Notes under the pieces: generated by a model
Told to the model about the DNA's origin: nothing
Database searches by the model: none
Seen by the model: only the letters and a program-made list of their open reading frames with translations
Shown here: piece by piece, positions 9,695 to 18,070 of the stretch
How positions within the stretch are numbered: position 1 is the first letter of the stretch
Layout of the letters: each line of letters opens with the position of its first letter
Translations under genes and position numbers: made by a program
Origin: Phaeospirillum tilakii
GTDB taxonomy: Bacteria > Pseudomonadota > Alphaproteobacteria > Rhodospirillales > Magnetospirillaceae
NCBI RefSeq assembly: GCF_042683125.1
Contig: NZ_JBHUIY010000012.1
Coordinates: 1 to 64,000 of the forward strand
DNA length: 64,000 nt
Reading direction: 5' to 3'

Positions 9695-10039
9695 GTATCC
9701 GTCTCGGCTTCCTCCCGAACATGATTCTCCCCCGACGCCGTGCCCTCCTGGCGGCGCCGGGCTTGCGCGCGTGGCCCGGGCGGGCGTCGGATGGTTTCGT
9801 GGCTACTCTCTCCGTATGATTGCCAGCATCTGTGACCCTGGTAATAAAAAGCAGGAAAAAACTTGGGTAGCGTGGGGTTCCCTTCGTAACGAAGGAACGA
9901 GTTTTTGGCGGGATTATGATCAATAAAGGTTGTGCCCCTTGACGATCCTGACCTTAATCTTTACGCGGCCCCCCGCGTGGTTCGGCCCGGCAAGGCTCTC
10001 CCGGCCATTGCCTGATTTGACCGCTGGGGCGGACGGAAC
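9695..10039. other. 345 bp intergenic region upstream of the autotransporter, with a small palindrome
   Basis: The region between glnD and the autotransporter gene is less GC-rich than the flanks in its middle (about 9820-9960). It contains GTTCCCTTCGTAACGAAGGAAC at 9877-9898, a nearly perfect inverted repeat around a central A/T, followed by GAGTTTTTGG. This may be a regulator-binding site, or a terminator for a transcript coming from glnD. No protein-coding gene is supported here. A small RNA cannot be excluded. Confidence 0.5.
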
Positions 10040-12457
10040 ATGAAGTCAAGACGTCCTGTGCTGCTGAGCGCGTCCGCCCTGGCGTTCGGCGTTTCGTGCT
10101 CCGTGCCGCAGCCGGTGCGCGCGGTGCCGCTTTCCTGCAATGCCGCGGTCATTTCCGGCGTGACGGGCGCCTCGGTCACCTGGACCGCGGGGGATTGCTC
10201 GATTGACGGCAGCAGTCAGGTCACCTTGCTGTCGGCCTCGGGCGCCGCGCTCGGGACCCTGACCAACGCGGGGCAGCTGATCCAGAGCGGGATTCCCTTC
10301 GTCAATACCGGCACGATCGCCACGGTGATCAACGCCGGAACGGGCACCATCCAAAGCTCCAACACCACGGCGATCACCAATAGCGGGTCGATTGGCCGGC
10401 TGAGCAATCAGGGCGTGATCCGTGGCGCCGCCAGCGGCGCCCTCTTCAATTATGGAACGGTGGGCACGCTCCAGAATTCGGGAAGCATCGTCGGCTCGCG
10501 CGCCATTCACAATCATGGATACATTGGTCTGCTGACCAATGACGATTCGGGCGTGTTGTTGGTCGCCGCGACCGGGATCCGCAACGACGTCGGGAACATC
10601 GGCGCCCTGGTCAACCGGGGAACGATCACGGGGGTTCCCGCGATCGAGAACGCCATCACGATCGGGTTGATCGACAATGCCGGCCTGATTTCCTCCTCGG
10701 GCGGCACCGCGCTGGTCAATACCGGGGTGATCCCGTCGATCACCAACAGCGGCACCATTTCCGGAACGGTCTACGCGATCAGCAGTACCGGGGCCGCGTC
10801 CCGTCTGGGGGCGATCACCAACACCGGGCTGATCCAGGGCAACATCCAGGTCGCCAACGATCTGACCGTCACGGGGGCGACCGGCGCCGCCTTCGGCGTT
10901 TTCTCCGGCGGCGCCATCTCGGTCGGCAGTGGCGGGGCGGGCACGCTCTCGTTGGCCGCCGGCAATCTTTGGTTGCAGGACGCCATCGTGGCCAATCTGC
11001 GCGCCAGCGCGGCCACGCTCAAGCTGTCGAGCGCGGTGTCGGTATCCGGGGGCTACAGCCAGACCGGCGGCGGTCTGGTGATCGTCACCAGCAATTCCGG
11101 CGGCAGCTATGGCTATCTGACGGTGACCGGGGCGGCCAATGTCAGCAACACCGCCATCACCATTGCCGGCTCGGGGCTTTCGGTGGGGGAGACCTTCACC
11201 ATCGTGCGCTCTTCGACCGGCGGCACCTATCTCAACGACACCGCCTACGTCACCGGCACGGCCGGTCTGGCCGCCAGCGTGGCGACCCTCGGCAACGATC
11301 TGGTGGTGACCCTGCGCAACGGCGTGCCGTTGCAGACGCGCGGGGCGGTCCTGAGCGGCGCGGCCGGCAATGTCGGGGCGGCGCTCGATCGTCTGGTCGC
11401 GGCGGGCACCGCGCCGGCCGACCTGACCGCCGCGATCAACGCCATCGACCGCCAGGGCACCGCGATCGAGCAGGCCCGCGCCATCAAGCAATTGGGGCCG
11501 TCGCAAGCCCTGTCGCCCGGACAGATCCAGCTCTTCGCCACCACCGCCGTGCTCGGCGCGGTGTCACAGCACCAGAAGACGGCGCTGGCCTCTTCCGGGC
11601 CGGGCGGCGGTCTGGCCGCCGGCTCGGAGGGAGAAGGCAACCTCCTGTGGGGGCAGGTGGTGGCCGGCAGCGGGGAACGCACCGCCACCGCCGCCGCCGA
11701 CGGCTATCGGATGAGCGGATTCGGTCTGGCGTCGGGGGTCGATCACCGGTTCAGCGACAGCCTGATCGGCGGTGTGGCCCTCAGCTGGATGCGCGCCTTC
11801 GCCCATGACGGCGACGACACGGCGTCCTCTTCGACCGTGGACAGCTACATGGCGATCGGCTACGGCACCTATCGTCTCGGGCGGCTGTATTTCGAGGGCG
11901 AGGCCGGCATCGGCTACAACCGGGTCCATCAGAACCGCAATATCCCGATCGCCGGCAGCGTCGCCACCGCCGATTACGGCGGCGAGCAATATCTGCTGCG
12001 CGGTCAAACCGGCATCGACCTCCCGGTGGGCGAGGACGTCACGGTGACGCCCCTGCTCGGCCTGACCTTCCTGCGCGCCGCCAGCGACGGCTACACCGAA
12101 AGCGGCGCCGGCGGGGCCAATCTGACGGTGGACCCGGTGACGGTCAACAGCCTGACCCAGGATCTGGGGGCCCGGCTGTCCTGGCGCCACGACAGCCCGC
12201 TCGGGCGCCTGACCCCGGAAGTGCGGCTGGCCTGGCTGCATGACTACACCCGCGCGGCGGTCTCCACCACCGCCTCGATCGCCGGTTCGCCGATGGTGGT
12301 CTCGACGCCCCGGGTCAGTCCCGATGGCGCGCTGATCGGCGGGGCGGTGACCCTCGACGGCACCGATTCCGTCAGCATCCGGGCCGAATATACCGGTGAA
12401 CTGCGCCCCGACTATCAGGGCCATACCGGCGTGCTGAAGGTTCTGTGGGGCTTCTGA
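10040..12457 (+). CDS. Autotransporter outer-membrane beta-barrel protein
   Basis: An 805-residue type V secreted protein. The N-terminus (MKSRRPVLLSASALAFG through VRAVP) is a signal peptide. Residues about 60-290 form short beta-helix repeats of the kind ITNSGSI, LVNRGTITG and ITNSGTISG, typical of adhesin-type passengers. A pertactin-like linker follows, and residues about 530-805 form the translocator barrel, ending in the aromatic terminal residue of GVLKVLWGF that is recognised by the BAM machinery. No protease triad is evident in the passenger, so adhesion or aggregation is more likely than proteolysis. The gene ends three bases before the convergent jetC-like gene, with no terminator between. 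Confidence 0.9.
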   Translation: MKSRRPVLLSASALAFGVSCSVPQPVRAVPLSCNAAVISGVTGASVTWTAGDCSIDGSSQVTLLSASGAALGTLTNAGQLIQSGIPFVNTGTIATVINAGTGTIQSSNTTAITNSGSIGRLSNQGVIRGAASGALFNYGTVGTLQNSGSIVGSRAIHNHGYIGLLTNDDSGVLLVAATGIRNDVGNIGALVNRGTITGVPAIENAITIGLIDNAGLISSSGGTALVNTGVIPSITNSGTISGTVYAISSTGAASRLGAITNTGLIQGNIQVANDLTVTGATGAAFGVFSGGAISVGSGGAGTLSLAAGNLWLQDAIVANLRASAATLKLSSAVSVSGGYSQTGGGLVIVTSNSGGSYGYLTVTGAANVSNTAITIAGSGLSVGETFTIVRSSTGGTYLNDTAYVTGTAGLAASVATLGNDLVVTLRNGVPLQTRGAVLSGAAGNVGAALDRLVAAGTAPADLTAAINAIDRQGTAIEQARAIKQLGPSQALSPGQIQLFATTAVLGAVSQHQKTALASSGPGGGLAAGSEGEGNLLWGQVVAGSGERTATAAADGYRMSGFGLASGVDHRFSDSLIGGVALSWMRAFAHDGDDTASSSTVDSYMAIGYGTYRLGRLYFEGEAGIGYNRVHQNRNIPIAGSVATADYGGEQYLLRGQTGIDLPVGEDVTVTPLLGLTFLRAASDGYTESGAGGANLTVDPVTVNSLTQDLGARLSWRHDSPLGRLTPEVRLAWLHDYTRAAVSTTASIAGSPMVVSTPRVSPDGALIGGAVTLDGTDSVSIRAEYTGELRPDYQGHTGVLKVLWGF

Positions 12458-12460
12458 CCC

Positions 12461-15400
12461 TTATCCCGACGCCGCCCGCAGCGCGCGTTCGAGCTGGTCG
12501 CGCGACCATTCCGCCGGGTCCTGCGCCACCAAAGCGGCGCGCAGCGCCTCGCCCGGATGCAGCACCGTCAGCGCCATGCGGCGGTAGGACGGGCGCGACA
12601 CCTTGATCAGGGTGTCCATCTGCTTCTGCATCATCAGCTTGCTGCCCTTGGGGCCGGCCAGCACCGGTTGCAGGCCGATCTCGCGGTAGAAATGCAGCAC
12701 CTCGCGCTGGTTCTTCGGGTCCATCTTCATGAAGGCCTCGTCGAACAGGGCAAGGCCCAGTCCGCCCGGCTTGTCGGCGGCGAAGGCGCCGTTGTGGTAG
12801 GCGCTCGACAGCGCCGCCCCGATCGCGACGTAGAACGGCACCTGCTTCTCCGCCCCCGAGCCGACGCCGAGGCGGTGGGCGAAGCTGGTGCGCACCCCGC
12901 TTTCGACGTCGGTCATGATCAGGCTGAAGCGGAAGTAATTGCGGTAATCCTCGTAGCGGGAGACGTCGATGTCGTCTTCCATCAGGATCGCGTCGATCAG
13001 CTTCAGGCTTTCGGCGTGGAAGGATTCGTTGACCGCCGCGCCCCCGAACAGAGGCAGCAGGATGGTTTCGTCGAGCGTCGCCGCCGCCACCAGATCGATC
13101 AGTCCGGCGAAATCGGCGTCGGGCTCGACCTGGAAAGTGTAGCGTTCGTTGTGGAAGGCATGCTGGCGCAGCACGTCGTTGAGCAGGGCGATCGCCGTCT
13201 TCACCCGCTCGAACCGGTCGCGCAGCATGTTGACGAAATTGCCCTTCAGCAGCTTCTGCGCCTCCTCGACCGCCTCCTCGGCGCGGCGGCGGTGCTGGGC
13301 GAGGTCCTTCTCGGCGATGTCGGCCCGCAGCTTTTCCGCCCAGGGCCGGATCTCGTCGGCGATCGAGGCCTCGGGGGCGAAGCTGAAGCCGCGCCGGCTG
13401 GTGTAGCGGAACTCGGCCAGCCGCGCCAACACCTGCTGGCGGGCGCGGGGGATCTCCTCGCCCAGCGCGCCGAGGCGCTCGTCGCAGGCGCGGATCAGCG
13501 CCGGCATCGCCCCGCGCCAGCGGGTGCATTCGCGCTGCCACGCCGGAATCGCCTGGGCGAACGTCACCCGCCGCCGTTCCTCCTCGTAGCCGGACAGGGC
13601 GGCGCGCAGTTCGGGATAGGCCTGGGTGTAGCCCTTGCGCGCCTCGCCCTCGGCCCGCAGCGCGTCGTCGCGCGCCCGCCGCGCCCCCGGCACCGGCCGG
13701 TCACCCGGCTTGGCCGGGGTGCCGTCCAGTTCGTGGCGCAGGTCCTTCAGCTCGGCGTCGATCGCCTCCAGCCGCTGGCGCAGGTCGGGCGCCACCTCGT
13801 CGCGCAGCCGGCCCTGTTCCTCCTCCAGCCGGGCGATGGCGTCGCGGCGGTCGCGATAGGCCTTGACCGTGTCGGCCAGCCCGACCGGCTGGGCCAGCGC
13901 CGCCGCCAGCGGCTTGAGCCGGTCGGCGACGTCGCGCAGGGCGCGGATCTGCGCCTCGGCCTCCTGCTCGGCCGCCTCGATCTCGCGCAGACGGGCCTCC
14001 AGCGCGCGGCGGGCGGCGCCGGTGGCGTCGGCGCCGATCTTGCGCTCCTCGACCGTGCGCATCTCGCTGACCAGCCCGTCGCAATAGGCGCCGTCGGCGG
14101 TGACGGCGCGGCCGCCCTGATGCAATTCGGCCTCGGTCTCGACCAGCCGGACGGTGCCGACCCGCTGGGCCAGGAAGGCGGCGGCCAGCGGGTCGCGCGC
14201 CCGCAGCACCGCGGCAAGGCTGCCCGGCTGCGGGCTGTCGGCGCTCAATCGGGCGGTGTTGACCACCCGGCAGCCGCGATAGCGCGGCCGCGCCGCCCGC
14301 CGGTCGGCCCGCAGCAGCGCCACCGCCCGCCGCGCCTGATCGGGCGGCAGGATCACCGCCTCGCGGTCGCGCCCCAGCACCGCCTCGGCGGCGTCGGTCC
14401 AGCGCGGGTCGAGCAGCTCGATCTCGGCGCAGAGCAGGCGCGGCTTGAAGCCTTCGTTCTCCAGATCGAGCAGGAAGGCGCCGGTCTCGCGGCTGATCGC
14501 CGAGCCGGTGCGCTCGATCGCCGCCAGCCGTTCGCGCAGCCGTTCGCCTTCTTCCGGCCGCCGTTCGCGCACCAGCGCGTCGGCCTCGTCGCCGAGGGCA
14601 CGGATCAGCCCGTCAAGGTCGGGCAGCCCGGCCAGCACCCCTTCCAATGCCGCCGGATCGGCCGGCCAGGCCGGCAGGCGGTCGGCCCCGCTGAGGCGTT
14701 GCAGCGCGGCCAGCGCCGGCAGCAGCTCGGGCCAGCGCGCCCGCAGCCGCTCGAACGCCGGCTCGGTCTGCCCGCTTTGGCGCAGGCCGGGGATCGAGGC
14801 GGCGCGGGCCACCGCCGTTTCCCACTCCCGCACCGGCGGCAGGAAATGTTCCGATACCTCCTGCTTGCGGGTCTGGATGTCGAGGGCCAGCGCCTGGAGT
14901 TCGCGCGCCACCGGGCTGCCCTGCATCGCCTGTTCGAGCCGGATCCGTTCGACCCGCAGCCCGTCGATCCGCGCCTCGCGGTCGGCGATCAGGGCGTCGA
15001 GGCGGGCGACCTCGGCGGTGGCCCGGCGCAGGTCGCGCCGCAGCCGCCGCGCCTCGCGCAGGCCGAGCCGGACCCGGGCGCGGCGGACCATCCAGCCGCG
15101 CAGGCTCTTTTCCTCGACCAGCGCGGCATGCTGGCCGGCGGCGGCGAGGATCGCGTCGAGATCCTCGATCTGGCGCAGCAGGGCGCGGATGGTCTCGGCG
15201 ATTTCGCGGTAATTGCGCATCGATTCGCGCAGGTCGCGGATCGAGATCGGGTCGCGGTCGAGCACGTAGCTGCGGATGAAGGCGCTTTCGTCCTCGATCG
15301 TCTCGAAGCTGACCGCATTGGCGAAGGCGCGGCGGAACTGCTCGACCCCGCCATGCTGGCCGGTCTGCGAGCCGCAATGCAGCAGATCGCCGACATGCTC

Positions 15401-15943
15401 GGCCGCGCTCATGTAGCAGCGCAGCTCGCCCCCCTCGGCGGCGCAGCGGGCGGCGAGATGCTCTTCCAGCTCGGCCCAGGTCCGCGCCACCTCGCCCTCG
15501 GGGGTGGGGCGGACCAGATCGGCGGTGGTGACCCGTAGCCCCAGCGCCAGCCAGCGCGCCCGCACCTCCTCGCGCGTCTCGCTTTGGCGCGCCTCCAGGA
15601 TCAGCCCGGTCGAGAGAGCGCGGCCGTCGGCCGGATCGTGGAAGGCGAGGGCGAGGTGGGAGCGGGCGCTGTCGCGCAGCGGCGGCTCGCCGGCGCCGCC
15701 CAGCCGGCCCAGGCAATAAGCGTGGACGCTGCGGCGGTTCTTCTTGCGCCGTTCCGGGTTGGCGGCGGCGTTGAGCTGGAGCGCGTTCTTGTCGTTCGAC
15801 AGCATCACCGTCTGGATCGCGTCGAGCAGGGTCGATTTGCCCGAGCGGTTCTCGCCATAGAGGCCGACCGCGCCGCGCATCGGCAGATCCTGGCGGCCGA
15901 GCAGGAACCAGTCGATCAGGGCGACGTTGACCAGGCCATACAT
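12461..15943 (-). CDS. JetC/MksB-like SMC-family ATPase of a Wadjet-type complex
   Basis: A 1160-residue SMC-like ATPase of the SbcC/MukB/JetC class, expected to extrude DNA loops together with a kleisin (JetA) and a KITE protein (JetB). Walker A is GLYGENRSGKST at residues 27-38; the ABC signature region is GVGSGAEKQVPFY near 1022; Walker B is LALFDEAFMKMD near 1064-1075. Long charged coiled-coil arms occupy about 250-500 and 620-900 and flank a hinge-like globular part near 505-610 (LLCAEIELLDPRW). The ATG lies 3 bp after the jetB stop, indicating translational coupling. In Wadjet systems JetD, a toprim nuclease, usually completes the set; none is present downstream, where the autotransporter begins at once. 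A housekeeping MksB role is the main alternative. Confidence 0.85.
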   Translation of the reverse strand: MYGLVNVALIDWFLLGRQDLPMRGAVGLYGENRSGKSTLLDAIQTVMLSNDKNALQLNAAANPERRKKNRRSVHAYCLGRLGGAGEPPLRDSARSHLALAFHDPADGRALSTGLILEARQSETREEVRARWLALGLRVTTADLVRPTPEGEVARTWAELEEHLAARCAAEGGELRCYMSAAEHVGDLLHCGSQTGQHGGVEQFRRAFANAVSFETIEDESAFIRSYVLDRDPISIRDLRESMRNYREIAETIRALLRQIEDLDAILAAAGQHAALVEEKSLRGWMVRRARVRLGLREARRLRRDLRRATAEVARLDALIADREARIDGLRVERIRLEQAMQGSPVARELQALALDIQTRKQEVSEHFLPPVREWETAVARAASIPGLRQSGQTEPAFERLRARWPELLPALAALQRLSGADRLPAWPADPAALEGVLAGLPDLDGLIRALGDEADALVRERRPEEGERLRERLAAIERTGSAISRETGAFLLDLENEGFKPRLLCAEIELLDPRWTDAAEAVLGRDREAVILPPDQARRAVALLRADRRAARPRYRGCRVVNTARLSADSPQPGSLAAVLRARDPLAAAFLAQRVGTVRLVETEAELHQGGRAVTADGAYCDGLVSEMRTVEERKIGADATGAARRALEARLREIEAAEQEAEAQIRALRDVADRLKPLAAALAQPVGLADTVKAYRDRRDAIARLEEEQGRLRDEVAPDLRQRLEAIDAELKDLRHELDGTPAKPGDRPVPGARRARDDALRAEGEARKGYTQAYPELRAALSGYEEERRRVTFAQAIPAWQRECTRWRGAMPALIRACDERLGALGEEIPRARQQVLARLAEFRYTSRRGFSFAPEASIADEIRPWAEKLRADIAEKDLAQHRRRAEEAVEEAQKLLKGNFVNMLRDRFERVKTAIALLNDVLRQHAFHNERYTFQVEPDADFAGLIDLVAAATLDETILLPLFGGAAVNESFHAESLKLIDAILMEDDIDVSRYEDYRNYFRFSLIMTDVESGVRTSFAHRLGVGSGAEKQVPFYVAIGAALSSAYHNGAFAADKPGGLGLALFDEAFMKMDPKNQREVLHFYREIGLQPVLAGPKGSKLMMQKQMDTLIKVSRPSYRRMALTVLHPGEALRAALVAQDPAEWSRDQLERALRAASG

Positions 15944-15946
15944 CCG

Positions 15947-16711
15947 CTATTCCTCCTCGGGCTCGGCCCCGGCCGGCTCCGCTTCGTCCGTCTCGTCCGT
16001 TTCGTCTTCCCCGGGCTCCTCCGCCTCGACGTCTTCCCCCTCGGCGCGGGCGGCGGCGCGCTCCAGCCCGTCGAGGACGCGGTCGCTCTCGGCGGCGAAG
16101 CGTTCGAGCAACTCGATCTGGGCCTCGCCCGACACCAGCCGGATGGTCGAGCGGATCCGCAGCAGCAGGTCGCGGGTCTCGGGATCCTCCTCGCCGATCT
16201 CGATCAGGGCGCGGCGGCGCAGTTCGAGCAGGATTTCGTGGAAGCGCGGACGGGGAATCCGCTCGCGGCCGAGGATCGCGGCGTGGCGGGCGAACAGCTC
16301 CTCCGAGGTGGTGGGAACGGTGGCGCGGTCCTCCGACAGGCCGGTATTGACCCCTTCCTGCCAGATCATCCCCAGCAGCAGCAGGATGATGGTCTCGTCG
16401 AGGCGCAGGCGGGCGGCGCCGGTCTCCTCCGGGTCGGCCGGAACGATGCCGATCCACTGGTCGGCCGGCTCGACCACCAGGGCATAGCCGAGCCCGTCCA
16501 GCATCGCCTCGACCAGCCGGCGGGCGTCGCCGCGCAGCACCAGTTCGTACAGCGGCGCCATCCCCCGGTCGCCATTATAGATGAACTGGCGGTCGAGCAG
16601 GGTGGCGAGGGCGCGGCGCAGGGTCGCCACGGCGCGATCGGCCGCCGCCGCGCCCTTGGCGGCGGCGATCTTGGCCTCGAATTCGGCGAGTTCGGCGAGC
16701 ACGGCCGGCAT
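15947..16711 (-). CDS. JetB/MksE-like KITE subunit (DUF4194)
   Basis: A 254-residue DUF4194-family protein, the KITE-type accessory subunit that binds the kleisin in JetABC/MksBEF complexes. The diagnostic core is RLRLDETIILLLLGMIWQEG near residues 102-121, followed by RPRFHEILLELRRRALIEIG (winged-helix part) and the LLLRIRSTIRLV strand. The last 35 residues are extremely acidic (Glu/Asp/Pro), a feature of the local copy that may keep the free protein off DNA. It is immediately followed by the JetC-like gene. The ATG at 16711 is the first in frame; the sequence upstream (GAGACC) gives only a modest ribosome site. Confidence 0.85.
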   Translation of the reverse strand: MPAVLAELAEFEAKIAAAKGAAAADRAVATLRRALATLLDRQFIYNGDRGMAPLYELVLRGDARRLVEAMLDGLGYALVVEPADQWIGIVPADPEETGAARLRLDETIILLLLGMIWQEGVNTGLSEDRATVPTTSEELFARHAAILGRERIPRPRFHEILLELRRRALIEIGEEDPETRDLLLRIRSTIRLVSGEAQIELLERFAAESDRVLDGLERAAARAEGEDVEAEEPGEDETDETDEAEPAGAEPEEE

Positions 16712-16785
16712 GGCGGTCTCCGGGGACGAAGGGGGGCGCCACTTTGTCCGAACCGCTTGCGCCGGCCAAGCTGAATCGTCGCCGC

Positions 16786-17043
16786 TCAGCGCGCCGGACG
16801 AACGGTGCAGACCACCCGCAGCAGCGAGGCGAAATTGCCGACCTCGCCGCGCCGGGCCATCACCTCGTCATAGAGGCAGGTGAGGAATTGCGGCAGGGTC
16901 AGACCGCCCTCGGCGGCGATCTCTTCCAGAATCTGCCAGAAGCGCCGCTCGATCCGGACGCTGGTCACCACCCCGCCGATCCGCACCGAACGGGTCACGG
17001 TCTCGTACAGCGCCGGATCGGTGCCGGCATAGATCTCACACAT
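16786..17043 (-). CDS. Small ribbon-helix-helix domain protein (PF13467-like)
   Basis: An 85-residue protein starting MCEIYAGTDPALYE and containing TRSVRIGGVVTSVRIE (the beta strand) and RFWQILEEIAAEGGLTLPQF (the two helices), then GEVGNFASLLRVVC. This pattern matches the RHH_4 family that is common in alphaproteobacteria and of uncertain DNA target. The ATG at 17043 is preferred because family members begin with MCEIYA and a GAGG lies 10 bases upstream; the in-frame extension to 17106 is not conserved-looking. It sits 74 bp upstream of jetB on the same strand, so it could be carried on the jetBC transcript or even regulate it, but the family is usually unlinked to SMC systems. Confidence 0.85.
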   Translation of the reverse strand: MCEIYAGTDPALYETVTRSVRIGGVVTSVRIERRFWQILEEIAAEGGLTLPQFLTCLYDEVMARRGEVGNFASLLRVVCTVRPAR

Positions 17044-17248
17044 CGGGCGCAGCCTCGGGCGGGAGGGGATCGCGGCACGATGGCCCGCGATGCGGCCGGA
17101 AATCAAGCCCGCCCGCGCGCCTCGCGCGCAACGGCCCCCAATCGGCGAGGCTGCCGCCCCGCGCCCCGCTTGGAGGCTGGCGCCTCCAAACCTCCCCCTT
17201 TTTTGGGTTCATCCCGGCTGAGCGGGGAGGACGGCCCCCGTCCTTTCC

Positions 17249-17332
17249 GTCATGCGCGGACTTGATCCACGCATCCATGGAGCCTTGTCCCGAACGGACA
17301 CGTGGATGGCCGGGTCAAGCCCGGCCATGACC
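17249..17332. repeat. Palindromic element of the type widespread in alphaproteobacteria
   Basis: GTCATGCGCGGACTTGATCC (17249-17268) is the imperfect reverse complement of GGGTCAAGCCCGGCCATGAC (17312-17331), with further pairing between CGCATCCATGG and CGTGGATGG. The whole stretch of about 84 bp can form a cruciform or hairpin. The motif with 'cttgac/gtcaag' and 'ccggccat' arms is a familiar intergenic repeat in alphaproteobacterial genomes. It lies in the 368 bp non-coding gap between the RHH gene and the DJ-1/PfpI gene. Confidence 0.7.
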
Positions 17333-17345
17333 AACCTCTCTTCCA

Positions 17346-17403
17346 AGCTGAAAACAAAGGGGGTCCGGGGCATCGCCCCGGGCGGGTTTGGGCGGCAGCC
17401 CAA
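17346..17403. repeat. Partial copy of repeat family C
   Basis: AAGCTGAAAACAAAGGGGGT then CCGGGGCATCGCCCCGG and GGGCGGCAGCCC. The central part is the same as in the fuller copies at 27050-27263 and 62988-63204. It abuts the 3' end of the DJ-1/PfpI gene and may help end its transcript. Confidence 0.7.
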
Positions 17404-17411
17404 CAGCTTCG

Positions 17412-17993
17412 CTAGGGTTCGATCCGGCTGCCCAATACGGCGAGGAACTGGGCCAGCCAGGCGGGGTGGGCCGGCCAGGCCGGGGCGGTGACCAGGGGTC
17501 CGTCGGTGAGCGCCGCGTCGAGCGGGATCTCGACATAATGCCCGCCGGCCTGGGTCACCTCGGGGGCGCAGGCGGGATAGGCCGACACCCGCCGTCCCGC
17601 CACCACGCCGGCGGCGGTCAGCACTTGGGCGCCGTGGCAGATCGCCGCGATCGGCTTGCCGGCCTGGGCGAAGCTCCGCACCAGGGCGATCACCCGGGGA
17701 TCGAGCCGCAGATATTCCGGCGCCCGTCCGCCCGGGATCACCAGGGCGTCGTACTCCTCGGCGCTGACGCGGTCGAACGCGGCGGTCAGGGTGAACAGGT
17801 GGCCCGGTTTCTCGCTGTAGGTCTGGTCGCCCTCGAAATCGTGGATCGCGGTGCGGATCCGCTCGCCTGCCGCCTTGCCGGGGCAGACGGCATCGACCCG
17901 ATGGCCGATCGTGGCCAGGGTCTGGAACGGAACCATCACCTCGTAATCCTCGACGTAATCGCCGGCGAGCAGCAGGATGCGTTTGGCGGCCAT
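17412..17993 (-). CDS. DJ-1/PfpI-family protein (class I glutamine amidotransferase-like)
   Basis: A 193-residue member of the DJ-1/PfpI superfamily. The nucleophile-elbow cysteine is in IAAICHGAQVL near residue 118, with the acidic partner early in the chain (GDYVEDYEVMVPF) and PGGRAPEYLR in the core. Members act as proteases, glyoxalase/deglycase enzymes or stress proteins, and sequence alone does not decide. Some relatives of this length are annotated as protease PfpI-like. The ATG follows AGGG. It lies 77 bp downstream of the JetA-like gene on the same strand and separates it from jetBC; no known Wadjet or Mks set uses such a protein as a core part. Confidence 0.9.
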   Translation of the reverse strand: MAAKRILLLAGDYVEDYEVMVPFQTLATIGHRVDAVCPGKAAGERIRTAIHDFEGDQTYSEKPGHLFTLTAAFDRVSAEEYDALVIPGGRAPEYLRLDPRVIALVRSFAQAGKPIAAICHGAQVLTAAGVVAGRRVSAYPACAPEVTQAGGHYVEIPLDAALTDGPLVTAPAWPAHPAWLAQFLAVLGSRIEP

Positions 17994-18070
17994 GGGGGGA
18001 GCCCTTTCGCTCGGTTGATGCCGGCCGACACTATGGCGCGGCCGGGCCCCGGGCGGGTAACAGCCGGCTA

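Noticed and set aside
12461..12470. A jetD gene downstream of jetC
   Set aside because: Only three bases separate the end of jetC from the convergent autotransporter gene, so there is no room for one.
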